64,000 nt of DNA. Source: an uncultured Alphaproteobacteria bacterium (lineage in GTDB: Bacteria; Pseudomonadota; Alphaproteobacteria; RF32; CAG-239). Of the stretch, positions 52,270-61,666 are shown piece by piece; position 1 is the first letter of the stretch, and the number at the start of each line of letters is the position of its first letter. A program made the translations under genes and the position numbers. The notes beneath the pieces were generated by a model, which was not told the DNA's origin, did not search any database, and saw nothing but the letters and a program-made list of their open reading frames with translations. The stretch lies in the NCBI GenBank assembly GCA_910585375.1, contig CAJUCZ010000002.1, positions 14,567 through 78,566 of the forward strand, read 5' to 3'.

Positions 52270-53169
52270 ATGGAAAATCTTTTGATTATTTCTATCAGTT
52301 CAGCACTGGTTGGATTTTGCATTTTATATGGTGCAGCTAAATTAAAACAACTTCTTAAAGAATTTGAAAAGCAGAACATTACCCCCTCGACATCTACTGC
52401 TCCGGAACAAATTGTCAAAATTTACTGGACAGAAGAAAATTACCAACGGAAGCGGACAAGGGTCTGGCTGCTTATGATTGGCATCTCGGCAACAATTATG
52501 TTGTTTGGATTCGGTGGAAGCTATTGTTTACAGAACAAGGAAAAATGGGCAGCTGAAGCAGAACAAAAAAAACAGGAAAAGCTCCGGAAATTAAACTGTT
52601 CACCCAAAGTTGAACAATCCAAATCTGCAGATCAAATCCCGTGGTATTCTGAAGAGGCCGTTTTAAACCGTTTTGCCCGGTACAAAACCGCAAAATTGGA
52701 TAAAACAGAGCTTAAGCTTCAGGCGCTGCAAAAAAAGATAACAGAAATCGATGCTGCAAAACCAACATCCGGCTATACAGAAAAAGAAATCTGTTATCAT
52801 GAAAAAAAGACAGCCTTGTGTGCAGAAAGAGACAAACAAATTACAGAATTGGAAAAGATAAAAAAGCTTACACTGCAAAATTGGAGCTTGTGTATCTTAA
52901 ATGTCCTATTTTATTTCTTTTTCCCTTTATCAAGTATTATACTTTGTTTTACTAATATAAATGAGGGGCGCTACAAAGTTTTTCTCTGCAAAATTGTTTT
53001 AACAATCATAATCCTCTATTGGTTGCTTTTTATAAGCGGTAGTTTTACATTCGGCTTTTATATGTTACCGGTTGATTATTCTGTCACAATTTTACTTAGC
53101 ATGATAGTAACAATCACGTACGGCTGGTGTTCCATTTATTCAATAAAACAATTTCATCGAAATGCATAA
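52270..53169 (+). CDS. Hypothetical membrane protein with coiled coil
   Basis: 299 residues. Membrane segments near 4-22 and 65-87 are followed by a soluble coiled-coil stretch (about 90-200, rich in Lys, Glu and Gln, with four cysteines), then three further hydrophobic segments in 205-290. Family not recognised. SD-less A/T leader with ATTATTATTTATT-like sequence and ATGGAA start, as in the genes at 955 and 13724(-). Confidence 0.6.
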   Translation: MENLLIISISSALVGFCILYGAAKLKQLLKEFEKQNITPSTSTAPEQIVKIYWTEENYQRKRTRVWLLMIGISATIMLFGFGGSYCLQNKEKWAAEAEQKKQEKLRKLNCSPKVEQSKSADQIPWYSEEAVLNRFARYKTAKLDKTELKLQALQKKITEIDAAKPTSGYTEKEICYHEKKTALCAERDKQITELEKIKKLTLQNWSLCILNVLFYFFFPLSSIILCFTNINEGRYKVFLCKIVLTIIILYWLLFISGSFTFGFYMLPVDYSVTILLSMIVTITYGWCSIYSIKQFHRNA

Positions 53170-53184
53170 TTTCAAACAAATCTG

Positions 53185-53218
53185 ACCGCGGGGCAATTTT
53201 TGCCCCGCATTTTTTGTA
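53185..53218 (+). terminator. Terminator of the 52270-53169 gene
   Basis: GCGGGGCAA (53188-53196) pairs with TTGCCCCGC (53200-53208), then ATTTTTT. The 500 bases to fabG hold this terminator and the composite hairpin element, no gene. Confidence 0.8.
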
Positions 53219-53347
53219 CCAGACTTCCATAGGAATAATCTTAAAAAAATGCTGTTTGTGAAGCAAAAACTGATGTACAAAAAATAAGAAGAAAAGAAAC
53301 AAGCATGACTGGTCTTAAAAAATTAAAACTTGATATATGAGGCAGAT

Positions 53348-53565
53348 AATAAGAAAAGAAAATTTTGGCGACAGAAGTGTATAGAGACATACATGACTTA
53401 CCAAAATTTCCTTTTCTGTATTAGGTGCCCATAGTTTTATAAAACCGCGGAGAATGAGTCGAATAATAAGATTTTAGGGTGGAGAAAGCGGAGTGTACAA
53501 AGTAGTACATGAGCATTTCTCCAACCCGCTAAATCTGTATTAGTCGGCCATTATGCGCGTTTTTT
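53348..53565. repeat. Composite hairpin element, copy 1
   Basis: Two similar hairpins lie side by side. Unit A is 53348-53423 and unit B 53465-53542. Each opens with AATAAG, closes with CTGTATTA, has its own middle stem, and an apical TGTAT/ATACA (unit A) or TGTAC/GTACA (unit B) stem around a 6-base loop, then TGA. Unit B is enclosed by AAAACCGCG (53441-53449) and CGCG-T-run (53556-53565). The whole arrangement matches 58490-58698. It lies between convergent genes. I do not recognise the family. Confidence 0.75.
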
Positions 53566-53575
53566 AAAACTTGAT

Positions 53576-53662
53576 AAAGGCCGATGCTATTTGTGGAGCA
53601 AAATTCGACGTGTACAAAAAATAGTACACGAGAATTTTGAAACGCAAATTTGATCGGCCTTT
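53576..53662. repeat. Third hairpin unit next to composite element 1
   Basis: AAAGGCCGAT (53576-53585) pairs perfectly with ATCGGCCTTT (53653-53662). Inside are CAAAATTC/GAATTTTG and an apical GTGTAC/GTACAC stem followed by GA, the same core as the neighbouring units but with a different basal stem. It ends nine bases before the fabG stop and may be the fabG transcript end. Confidence 0.65.
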
Positions 53663-53670
53663 TGCAAGTT

Positions 53671-54408
53671 TTATATCATGGCCATTCCGCCATTAATATT
53701 AATAGTCTGTCCCGTAATATATTGCGCTTCATCAGACGCAAGGAATGCAACAACGTTTGCAATATCCTGAGCTTCACCAAGCTTGCCTTCCGGAATTTTG
53801 GCCAAAAGAGCGGCTTTAACATCATCTGGCAAAACATCTGTCATCGGCGTGCGGATAAAGCCCGGAGCAATTGAGTTTACGGTAATGCCGCGCGAACCGA
53901 CTTCCTGAGCCAGACATTTGTTCATGGCAATCATACCGGCCTTGGAAGCGGAATAGTTGGCCTGACCGGCATTTCCGGTAACGCCGACAACCGAGGCAAT
54001 ACCGATAATACGACCGAAACGGCGCTTCATCATGCCGCGAACGGCAGCTTTTGCCAATTTGAAACCGGCTGAAAGGTTAACATCCAAAACCAGTTGCCAG
54101 TCTTCATCACTCATTCTGATAAAGAGATTGTCGCGTGTCAAACCGGCATTGTTTACCAAAATATCAATACGGCCAAGTTTTTCCTCAACTTTTTCAACCA
54201 AAGATTTTACATCTTCAGGATTTGTCAGGTTGGCGGTAAAAACCTCAACATTGGAACCCAACTCTTCCTTCAGCTTAAGCATCGGCTCTTCACGCATATC
54301 GGTCAAAGCCAGAGTTGCCCCCTGAGCATGCAGCGTACGGGCGATTTTATCACCCAGTCCGCCGGCGGCACCGGTAATCAGGGCAACTTTTCCATCTAAT
54401 CTAAACAT
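53671..54408 (-). CDS. fabG: 3-oxoacyl-ACP reductase
   Basis: 245 residues, short-chain dehydrogenase. NADPH motif TGAAGGLG near 12-19, NNAG, and the catalytic Ser-Tyr-Lys set in ASVVGVTGNAGQANYSASKAG. It performs the first reduction in fatty-acid elongation. It lies 24 bases after fabD; acpP and fabF, often next, are not here, and the hairpin elements follow. Confidence 0.95.
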   Translation of the reverse strand: MFRLDGKVALITGAAGGLGDKIARTLHAQGATLALTDMREEPMLKLKEELGSNVEVFTANLTNPEDVKSLVEKVEEKLGRIDILVNNAGLTRDNLFIRMSDEDWQLVLDVNLSAGFKLAKAAVRGMMKRRFGRIIGIASVVGVTGNAGQANYSASKAGMIAMNKCLAQEVGSRGITVNSIAPGFIRTPMTDVLPDDVKAALLAKIPEGKLGEAQDIANVVAFLASDEAQYITGQTININGGMAMI

Positions 54409-54432
54409 ATATTTTCTCCATATTGTAATGAG

Positions 54433-55377
54433 TTAAAAACTTTTTGCGAGTTCTTCGATTTCAGCAGGCGAACCGGCTGATACGGTACTGATTTCTTTGT
54501 CGCTTCTCTTAATAATTCCCGAAAGCACTTTACCGGCACCCAACTCAACGGCATTGGTAACGCCTTGCTCTTTCATATAAATAACGGTTTCACGCCAACG
54601 GACGGATCCGGTAACCTGCTCAACCAAATGCTTTACAATTTCCTTCTCATCAGTAACGGCCTCAGCCAACACATTGGCAATCAGCGGAATTTGCGGCTTA
54701 TGAGCTTCAACCTCAGCCAGAGCTCTGGCCATAACTTCGGCCGCCGGCCCCATCAACGGGCTGTGAAAAGGTGCGCTGACCGGCAGTTTGATACATCTTT
54801 TGGCACCAAATTCCGGCGCGATCTCAACAGCTTTTTCAATTGCCTGAATATGCCCGCTCAAAACGACCTGACCGTCGGCATTGTCATTGGCCGCCACACA
54901 GGTATATCCGCCTTCGGAACAAGCCTCTGCCAGAGCCACGACATCCTTGAAAGACACACCGATAACGGCAGCCATACCGCCCACGCCGACCGGCACGGCT
55001 TTTTGCATGGCATCGCCGCGCGTTCTGAGCAATCTGGCTGTATCAGCCAAAGAAAACACACCGGCGGCACAAGCAGCGGAATACTCGCCGAGAGAATGTC
55101 CGGCAACAAAACTGGCCTTGTCTTTGAGCAACACACCAAACTCTTTTTCCAATACTCTGACAACGGCCATCGAGTGAGCCATCAAAGCCGGCTGCGCATT
55201 GGTCGTCAGCGTCAAATCACTTTCCGGCCCTTCAGACATAATCTTAAACAAATCCTGCGAAAGAGCGTCGTTAACTTCCTGAAAGACCTCTTTGGCCGAC
55301 TTAAAATTTTCTGCCAATTCCTTGCCCATGCCCACAAATTGTGAGCCCTGACCCGGGAATACAAAAGCATATTTCAT
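54433..55377 (-). CDS. fabD: Malonyl-CoA:ACP transacylase
   Basis: 314 residues. FPGQGSQFVGMG at the N-terminus, the nucleophile serine in GHSLGEYSA near 93, and the arginine and histidine motifs (AVSAPFHSPLM) are intact. It loads malonyl groups on acyl carrier protein. AAGAGG precedes the ATG. First gene of fabD-fabG. Confidence 0.96.
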   Translation of the reverse strand: MKYAFVFPGQGSQFVGMGKELAENFKSAKEVFQEVNDALSQDLFKIMSEGPESDLTLTTNAQPALMAHSMAVVRVLEKEFGVLLKDKASFVAGHSLGEYSAACAAGVFSLADTARLLRTRGDAMQKAVPVGVGGMAAVIGVSFKDVVALAEACSEGGYTCVAANDNADGQVVLSGHIQAIEKAVEIAPEFGAKRCIKLPVSAPFHSPLMGPAAEVMARALAEVEAHKPQIPLIANVLAEAVTDEKEIVKHLVEQVTGSVRWRETVIYMKEQGVTNAVELGAGKVLSGIIKRSDKEISTVSAGSPAEIEELAKSF

Positions 55378-55577
55378 TAAAACCTCTTTATTCTTATTAA
55401 TATCGCGTTAAGGTTTATCGATTATTGTTATAAAGTCAAGACAAAAACCCATTTTATACTATCGCAAAGCAGCAACAGAGAAAGAAAAAACGGCTGAAAT
55501 TTATTGCCAAAATTAAGAATTCTTTGAGAATTTCCGGCATATAATCCAGCCAAAACAAAGAAAACGGATATCTGATC

Positions 55578-57857
55578 ATGGCCAAGAAAAAGAAAAAAGA
55601 AAAAAGTTTTATTGTCAAAACCCTCTGGCGTTTCTGGGGTGCACTGTTGCTTCTGCTTTCGGTATATGCCTTGCTGAGCTGTGCCTTTTATCATATTGAT
55701 GACAATTCTTTTCTGCTGGCTTCCGCAACACCGGTCAAAAACTTTTTAGGACACGGCGGCGCAAACACGGCCGCTTTCATCTTCAATTATTTCGGCATAG
55801 CGCTTTTTCCTTTTTTATGCGCCGCTCTCTTCTGGGGTTTTAGCCTGATACGCCTGAAAAGGATGGAATTTGCAATCTGCCGCTCTTTGTCTTTTATTTT
55901 CGGCATTTTAACATTTTCCATGTTTTTAAGCCTTCTGCCCGACGTTACCGGAACTTTCCGGCTCGGCGGCACGGTCGGCAATTTGTTTGCCGGACATACC
56001 CTGACCTTATTCAAAAAGTTTTACGTTTATGGCTATGCCGATTGGATTTTCGGCACGATATTATTGCTGTCTTCAATATTCTTCTTCAACTTTGCCGCCG
56101 GAATCACATATCGCAACTGGTTTGCCCTTGGCCGCCGCATTGCCGGCTGGATTAAAACCGCCGCTTTATGGACTGTTGCCGCTTTCCGCTATATTTTCAG
56201 CTTTGCACCGCAATACCGCGAAGAAAATCCGGCAAAAACGGAAAAAGAAAAATCTCCGCGCCGCAAAAAAGAAAAAGCCGCCAGAGAAGAGAAAAAAGAA
56301 CCCGGATTTGAAAAGTCCAAACCCTTCACGCCGGAACCCGCCGGCGACAACTACCAATACCCAAGCATGGACATCTTGTCCAAACCCAAAGAAAAAAGCA
56401 CCCATACCGTCAGCCAGAAAGAACTGGATAAAATCGCACTCGATTTGGAAAACGTCCTGCAGGAATTCGGTATTAACGGCAAAATCGTCAAAATCCGCCC
56501 CGGACCGGTCGTCACGCTTTATGAACTTGAACCTGCTCCCGGCACCAAAACTGCCCGCGTTATCAGTCTGGCAGACGATATTGCCCGCTCAATGAGCGCC
56601 GTTTCCGTCCGCATTGCCGTTGTTCCGGGCAGCAACACCATTGGTATTGAAATGCCGAACCCGACCCGCGAAATCGTCTACCTGCGCGAATTGCTTGACA
56701 GCGACGAATTTCAAAATGCCAAAGGTGCATTAACCGTCACGCTGGGCAAAGACATCGGCGGCAAAAACATTTATGCCGACCTTGCCAAAATGCCGCACCT
56801 ACTGGTTGCCGGTACGACCGGTTCCGGTAAATCCGTCGGCGTCAACACCATGATTCTGTCGCTGTTGTATAAAATGCGTCCCGATGAATGCAAACTCATC
56901 ATGATTGACCCGAAAATGCTCGAATTTTCGTTATATAACGGAATTCCGCACCTGTTGACACCGGTTATTACAGATCCGGCCAAAGCGGTTATCGGCTTAA
57001 AATGGGCGGTCAAGGAAATGGAAGACCGCTACCGTGCCATGGCTCAACTGAACGTCCGCAACATTTCCGGTTATAATCAGAAACTGCGCGAGCTTAAAGC
57101 CAGCGGACAAAAGATAAAACGCACCATACAAACCGGATTTGATGCCGAGACCGGCGCGCCGATTTATGAAGAACAAGACTTAGACCTTACGCCGCTGCCT
57201 TATATTGTCATTATTGTTGATGAAATGGCCGACCTGATGCTTGTCGCCGGCAAAGAAGTTGAAGCCGCCATCCAGCGGCTGGCACAAATGGCGCGTGCCG
57301 CCGGCCTGCACCTGATTATGTCCACCCAGCGCCCGTCCGTAGACGTCATCACCGGCACTATCAAAGCTAACTTCCCGACCCGCATAAGCTTTCAGGTTAC
57401 TTCCAAAATCGACAGCCGTACCATTCTGGGCGAACAAGGCGCCGAACAACTGCTCGGCATGGGTGATATGCTCTATATGCCGGCCGGCCAACGCCCGTTG
57501 CGCGTTCACGCCGGATTCGTCAAAGACAGTGAGATTGAAAGCATCGTCGAATTCTTAAAAGCGCAAAAAGCACCGGAATATGTTGAAGGCGTAACTGAAG
57601 GACAGCTGAACGAAAAAGACAGCGGTGCCGTCTTTGACAAAGGCAACTTCGGCGGAGGCACCGGCGGCGGGGAAGATGATTTGTATGCTCAGGCCGTAGC
57701 CATCGTCAAAAACGATAAAAAAACCTCCATCAGCTATGTCCAGCGCCGTCTGAGAATTGGGTATAACAAAGCGGCAACATTGATTGAGCGCATGGAAGAA
57801 GAAGGCATTATCAGCGCCCCCGACCATGCCGGCAAACGGGAAATTCTGGAAGGATAA
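55578..57857 (+). CDS. ftsK: DNA translocase FtsK
   Basis: 759 residues. Four membrane segments lie in the first 190 residues, then a short charged linker, then the motor: Walker A GTTGSGKS near 411-418, Walker B YIVIIVDEMADLM, and the C-terminal winged-helix gamma domain (AVAIVKNDKKTSISYVQRRLRIGYNKAATLIERME) that reads KOPS. It pumps and unlinks chromosome ends at division. The linker is short compared with E. coli FtsK, which is common outside enterobacteria. Confidence 0.96.
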   Translation: MAKKKKKEKSFIVKTLWRFWGALLLLLSVYALLSCAFYHIDDNSFLLASATPVKNFLGHGGANTAAFIFNYFGIALFPFLCAALFWGFSLIRLKRMEFAICRSLSFIFGILTFSMFLSLLPDVTGTFRLGGTVGNLFAGHTLTLFKKFYVYGYADWIFGTILLLSSIFFFNFAAGITYRNWFALGRRIAGWIKTAALWTVAAFRYIFSFAPQYREENPAKTEKEKSPRRKKEKAAREEKKEPGFEKSKPFTPEPAGDNYQYPSMDILSKPKEKSTHTVSQKELDKIALDLENVLQEFGINGKIVKIRPGPVVTLYELEPAPGTKTARVISLADDIARSMSAVSVRIAVVPGSNTIGIEMPNPTREIVYLRELLDSDEFQNAKGALTVTLGKDIGGKNIYADLAKMPHLLVAGTTGSGKSVGVNTMILSLLYKMRPDECKLIMIDPKMLEFSLYNGIPHLLTPVITDPAKAVIGLKWAVKEMEDRYRAMAQLNVRNISGYNQKLRELKASGQKIKRTIQTGFDAETGAPIYEEQDLDLTPLPYIVIIVDEMADLMLVAGKEVEAAIQRLAQMARAAGLHLIMSTQRPSVDVITGTIKANFPTRISFQVTSKIDSRTILGEQGAEQLLGMGDMLYMPAGQRPLRVHAGFVKDSEIESIVEFLKAQKAPEYVEGVTEGQLNEKDSGAVFDKGNFGGGTGGGEDDLYAQAVAIVKNDKKTSISYVQRRLRIGYNKAATLIERMEEEGIISAPDHAGKREILEG

Positions 57858-57891
57858 CCTGGCTTTACAATCCCAATAACAAGGAAAATCA

Positions 57892-58413
57892 ATGACCAGA
57901 GAATTCAAGGTTTCTAAATCCCGTTGTTACATTATCAGTTTTATAACATTTTCAGCGGTTCTTTCTTGTGGCATCCTTCTTTTTCTTTACGCGGGAAATC
58001 CTAAAAAAAACATAGATCTCATTTTCTGTGGTATTATTTGTTTATTTTCCTCATATCAGTGCTTAAAATTTTTACAGTTCGGAAATCAAAAAAAATCTAT
58101 CTTAAGCATAACCCCGCAAGGAATTATAGATAACCTTTGCAAATATGGCTTTATCCACTATTCCGAAATTATAAATATCGAACTGATAACCTACAAAAAT
58201 AATAAAATGATAGAAATTAATGTTTATGACCTCAGTAATATTTTACAAAGACTATCAAAGTTCCAACAATTTTACAAAAAAATAGACAGGCCATTTTTCA
58301 GAAACAATATTCGAATCCCTACCTTTATTTTTCAAGATGATCCCAAGGAGATTGTCAATACTCTCCGCAATGCCTTAAACGAATATCAGCACCAAACAAC
58401 AAATAATAACTAA
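57892..58413 (+). CDS. Small membrane protein with a PH-like domain
   Basis: 173 residues. Two hydrophobic segments (about 13-33 and 42-60) are followed by a beta-rich domain (ILSITPQGIIDNLCKYGFIHYSEIINIELI) of the kind seen in STM3941-type bacterial proteins, where a phrase like SITPQGI-x(n)-I-x-YSEI is typical. Role unknown. AAGGAAA precedes the ATG and it lies 34 bases after ftsK, so it may be co-transcribed. Lower GC than ftsK. Confidence 0.6.
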   Translation: MTREFKVSKSRCYIISFITFSAVLSCGILLFLYAGNPKKNIDLIFCGIICLFSSYQCLKFLQFGNQKKSILSITPQGIIDNLCKYGFIHYSEIINIELITYKNNKMIEINVYDLSNILQRLSKFQQFYKKIDRPFFRNNIRIPTFIFQDDPKEIVNTLRNALNEYQHQTTNNN

Positions 58414-58489
58414 CTCTGTGTCTCTGGAAAGTCTTGGCAAGCGCAGAAAGCGTAAGCAACCGCAGCAAGCCTGGATGCCTAAGTCAGAT

Positions 58490-58698
58490 AATAAGAAAAA
58501 AGAATTTTAGCGACAGAAGTGTACGTAGTGGTACATGACTTAGCTAAAATTCTTTTTTCTGTATTAGGGTTTTATAAAAACGCGGAGAAAGAGGCTGGTA
58601 ATAAGAAATAAAAAAGGAAGTACCGCAGCGTACATAGTAGTACGTGAGGAAACTTCCTTTTGCTATTTCTGTATTAATAGCCCTTTATACGCGTTTTT
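58490..58698. repeat. Composite hairpin element, copy 2
   Basis: Same layout as 53348-53565. Unit A is 58490-58566 (AATAAG ... CTGTATTA, apical TGTAC/GTACA), unit B is 58600-58676 (apical CGTAC/GTACG). Unit B is enclosed by AAAAACGCG (58576-58584) with CGCGTTTTT (58690-58698), a perfect 9-bp stem, and GGCT/AGCC (58593-58596 with 58679-58682). Middle stems differ completely from copy 1 yet remain paired. The right end touches the hppA stop codon. Confidence 0.75.
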
Positions 58699-61109
58699 TA
58701 TATTTTCATCTTGTAGAAGGACCGATATACAAATATCAACCCCAACAATAAGAAGAAAATACCCAGCCCCAGAGAAACACATCTCGGAGCGGCAACAGCC
58801 ATTTCTACTGCCAGCAATCCGAACAAAGTCGTAAACTTGATAATCGGATTGAGAGCAACGGAAGACGTATCTTTGAACGGATCACCGACCGTATCGCCGA
58901 CAACAGTAGCGTCATGCAACGGCGTACCTTTCTCATTCAAATCAACCTCAACCACTTTCTTGGCATTATCCCATGCGCCGCCGGCATTCGCCATAAACAG
59001 CGCTTGGAACAAACCAAACACGGCAATTGAAATCAGATAGCTTGCAAACAGGTTTGCATCAAAGCAGGCAAACGCAATCGTAAAAGAAAAGATTACGATA
59101 AAGATGTTAAACATGCCCTTTTGCGCATAGATTGTGCAAATTTTTACAACTTTCTGAGAATCTTTCTTAGACGCAGCTTTTTTACCGTCAAGTTTGATGT
59201 GACTCTTAATAAAGTCAACCGCTCGGTAAGCACCGGTCGAAACCGCCTGCATGGAAGCGCCCGAGAACCAGTAAATCACCGCACCGCCGAGAATCAGGCC
59301 GAACAGAACTTGCGGATCCAGCAGATTAAGCTTCAGGTTCAACAGCAAAATGATTGAGAAAATCATCGTTGTAGCTCCGATAACCGCCGTACCGATAAGA
59401 ACCGGCTTGGCCGTTGCCTTAAAGGTGTTTCCGGCACTGTCATTAGCTTCCAGCAAATGCTTTCCTTGCTCAAAATTCGGTTTAAATCCGTATTTTTTCT
59501 CAATCTCTTTGTCCACGTTTTTAACGCTTTCAATCTGAGACAGCTCAAAAACGGACTGTGCATTGTCGGTAACCGGACCATAGCTGTCTACGGCAATAGT
59601 CACCGGCCCCATGCCAAGCATCCCGAATGCCACCAGACCGAAAGCAAAAACCGACGGATAAACCATAAAGTCGCCCAAACCGGACTGCGCGGTAAAGAAA
59701 GCGATAACCATCAAACCGACCATGACCATTCCCTGCCAGAAAGCGGAAAAGTTACCGGCAACGATACCGGAAATAATGTTCAGAGAAGCACCGGCTTCAC
59801 GGCTGGATTTGACGATTTCCTGAACATGCTGTGACTTGGACGATGTAAAGATTTTGGTAAACTCCGGAATCAGAGCCGCCGCCAAAGTACCGCAGCTGAT
59901 AATCAGAGAAAGACGCCACCACAAATCCGGACTGATATCGCCGATCATCACATAAGAAACACCAAAAGTGACGGCAATCGAAATGATTGAAGTAAACCAG
60001 ATCAGGCTTGTCAGCGGTTTTTCAAAATCAAAGAATTCTTTTTTGCCGTAAAGGGCAGAAGAAACTTTATTGTTAAACCAGTAAGAAATCAGCGATGTAA
60101 TAATCATCAGGATACGCATTGCAAAAATCCAGACAATCAGACGAGCCTGAAAATCAATACCGTTCGGCATCAACGCCAAATCGCCGTTCGGGGCATACAT
60201 CATGCCGGCACCGAGAACGATAAAGCTGATAAGAGCCACGCCGGTCACGCCGTAAGTTTCAAAACCATCGGCAGTGGGTCCGACGGAGTCGCCGGCATTA
60301 TCACCGGTACAGTCGGCAATCACTCCCGGATTGCGAACGTCATCCTCACCGATTTTGAAAATAATCTTCATCAGGTCGGCCCCAATATCGGCAATCTTTG
60401 TAAAAATGCCGCCGCAAATACGCAAAGCTGCCGCACCCAGAGATTCGCCGATGGCAAATCCGATAAAGCAGGCGCCGGCGCTTTCTTTCGGCACAAACAA
60501 AAGAATGGCAATCATCATAATCAGCTCAACGCAAATCAGCAAAACGCCGATAGACATGCCGGAACGCAACGGCAGGCTCATAACCTTATAAGCCTTGGCT
60601 TCCAAAGAAGAAAAAGCCGTTCGGGCATTGGCATAGTTGTTAATGCGCATACCGAACCAAGCCACGGAATAAGAACCGAGAATTCCCAAAACTGACCAGG
60701 AAAGAATAGTCAGAACTTTGGGCATCGGCGTTGCGTTAAGATAATAGAAATAGTAGAAAATACAGACCGCAATAAACACTTCCAGAACCAACAGCAGTTT
60801 AGCCTGTTGTTTCATATAAGTTTTGCAGGTTGCATAAATCAGTTCCGAAACCTTCAGCATGGCATCATGAGCCGGCATTTTTTTGATCTTAAGAAACTCA
60901 TACAAACCAAAAAGCATACCCAAAACACAGATACTCATGCCATACAGCAAAATCTGCGAACCCAGAACAGAATAACCGAAGATGTTGTATTCCACATCCA
61001 AAGACGGAATTTTGAGGTCAATTTCAGAAGCATATGCCCCCTGAACAACCCCGACCAGCGCCAGCATCAGCGCACCGGCAAAGGTCTTAAAATTTTTCAA
61101 ACCAAACAT
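58698..61109 (-). CDS. hppA: Membrane-bound pyrophosphatase
   Basis: 803 residues, about 16 membrane segments. It couples pyrophosphate hydrolysis to ion pumping across the inner membrane. Substrate-side motifs are variant: DIGADLMKIIFKIGEDDVRNPGVIADCTGDNAGDSVGPTADGFETYG, where most family members read DVGADLVGKVE and DNVGDNVGD. The position that sets K+ dependence reads GNTFKATAK, with Lys as in K+-independent enzymes. It is longer than the usual 650-700 residues. It probably belongs to the divergent subfamily also present in Bacteroides and chlamydiae; H+ versus Na+ use is not decided by sequence. Confidence 0.92.
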   Translation of the reverse strand: MFGLKNFKTFAGALMLALVGVVQGAYASEIDLKIPSLDVEYNIFGYSVLGSQILLYGMSICVLGMLFGLYEFLKIKKMPAHDAMLKVSELIYATCKTYMKQQAKLLLVLEVFIAVCIFYYFYYLNATPMPKVLTILSWSVLGILGSYSVAWFGMRINNYANARTAFSSLEAKAYKVMSLPLRSGMSIGVLLICVELIMMIAILLFVPKESAGACFIGFAIGESLGAAALRICGGIFTKIADIGADLMKIIFKIGEDDVRNPGVIADCTGDNAGDSVGPTADGFETYGVTGVALISFIVLGAGMMYAPNGDLALMPNGIDFQARLIVWIFAMRILMIITSLISYWFNNKVSSALYGKKEFFDFEKPLTSLIWFTSIISIAVTFGVSYVMIGDISPDLWWRLSLIISCGTLAAALIPEFTKIFTSSKSQHVQEIVKSSREAGASLNIISGIVAGNFSAFWQGMVMVGLMVIAFFTAQSGLGDFMVYPSVFAFGLVAFGMLGMGPVTIAVDSYGPVTDNAQSVFELSQIESVKNVDKEIEKKYGFKPNFEQGKHLLEANDSAGNTFKATAKPVLIGTAVIGATTMIFSIILLLNLKLNLLDPQVLFGLILGGAVIYWFSGASMQAVSTGAYRAVDFIKSHIKLDGKKAASKKDSQKVVKICTIYAQKGMFNIFIVIFSFTIAFACFDANLFASYLISIAVFGLFQALFMANAGGAWDNAKKVVEVDLNEKGTPLHDATVVGDTVGDPFKDTSSVALNPIIKFTTLFGLLAVEMAVAAPRCVSLGLGIFFLLLGLIFVYRSFYKMKI

Positions 61110-61338
61110 ATAATTTTCCTTATAGTTGATATTAACAAACCAACAGAAGCCAGACAGTTTCCCGCTGTGGTTATACCCGATATCTTATTCTTTTTTTCTA
61201 AACAATAGGTTAAGAATCGGCAAATATAATTTTCTGGCTCAGTCAACCAAAATATTATTGGAAAAGAAAAAGATTTATTTTGGAATTGTCCTTTGCCTGT
61301 GCTATGATAATTGTTGAATGATTTTGAGGAGACTGACG

Positions 61339-61596
61339 ATGAAAAAATTATTGATATTAGGGGCATTGCTGGCTGTTGGCGCCTGCGCCGCTTCAGAACC
61401 GAAAGTAAAAGAAACCTATCCCTACGGCATGAACGAAAAAGAATGGAACCAGCTTTCCATAAAAGACAAAGCTGCCATCCGCAGAGATTTTTATTTCTAT
61501 GAAAAAGGCTCGACTTCTTTTGTCAATCCGCAACTTGTTGTCGAAGGCCGTCAGGACAGCAATCAAAATGTTTTTTTAAAACAGGAAAACAAATAG
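61339..61596 (+). CDS. Small lipoprotein
   Basis: 85 residues. MKKLLILGALLAVGAC is a lipoprotein signal with lipobox AVGAC (Cys16); the mature part is short, hydrophilic and unmatched (NEKEWNQLSIKDKAAIRRDFYFYEK). GAGGAGA precedes the chosen ATG; a first in-frame ATG seven codons upstream was rejected. Probably outer- or inner-membrane anchored, function unknown. Confidence 0.75.
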   Translation: MKKLLILGALLAVGACAASEPKVKETYPYGMNEKEWNQLSIKDKAAIRRDFYFYEKGSTSFVNPQLVVEGRQDSNQNVFLKQENK

Positions 61597-61634
61597 ACCG
61601 ACAAAAAAAGAAAACGTTAATCGGTCGATAAAAT

Positions 61635-61661
61635 AAAAACCCCGCTTTTTGGGGTTTTCAT
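61635..61661. terminator. Bidirectional terminator
   Basis: AAAACCCC (61636-61643) pairs with GGGGTTTT (61651-61658), with T-rich flanks on both strands. It separates the lipoprotein gene from the convergent muramidase. Confidence 0.75.
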
Positions 61662-61666
61662 TTTGC

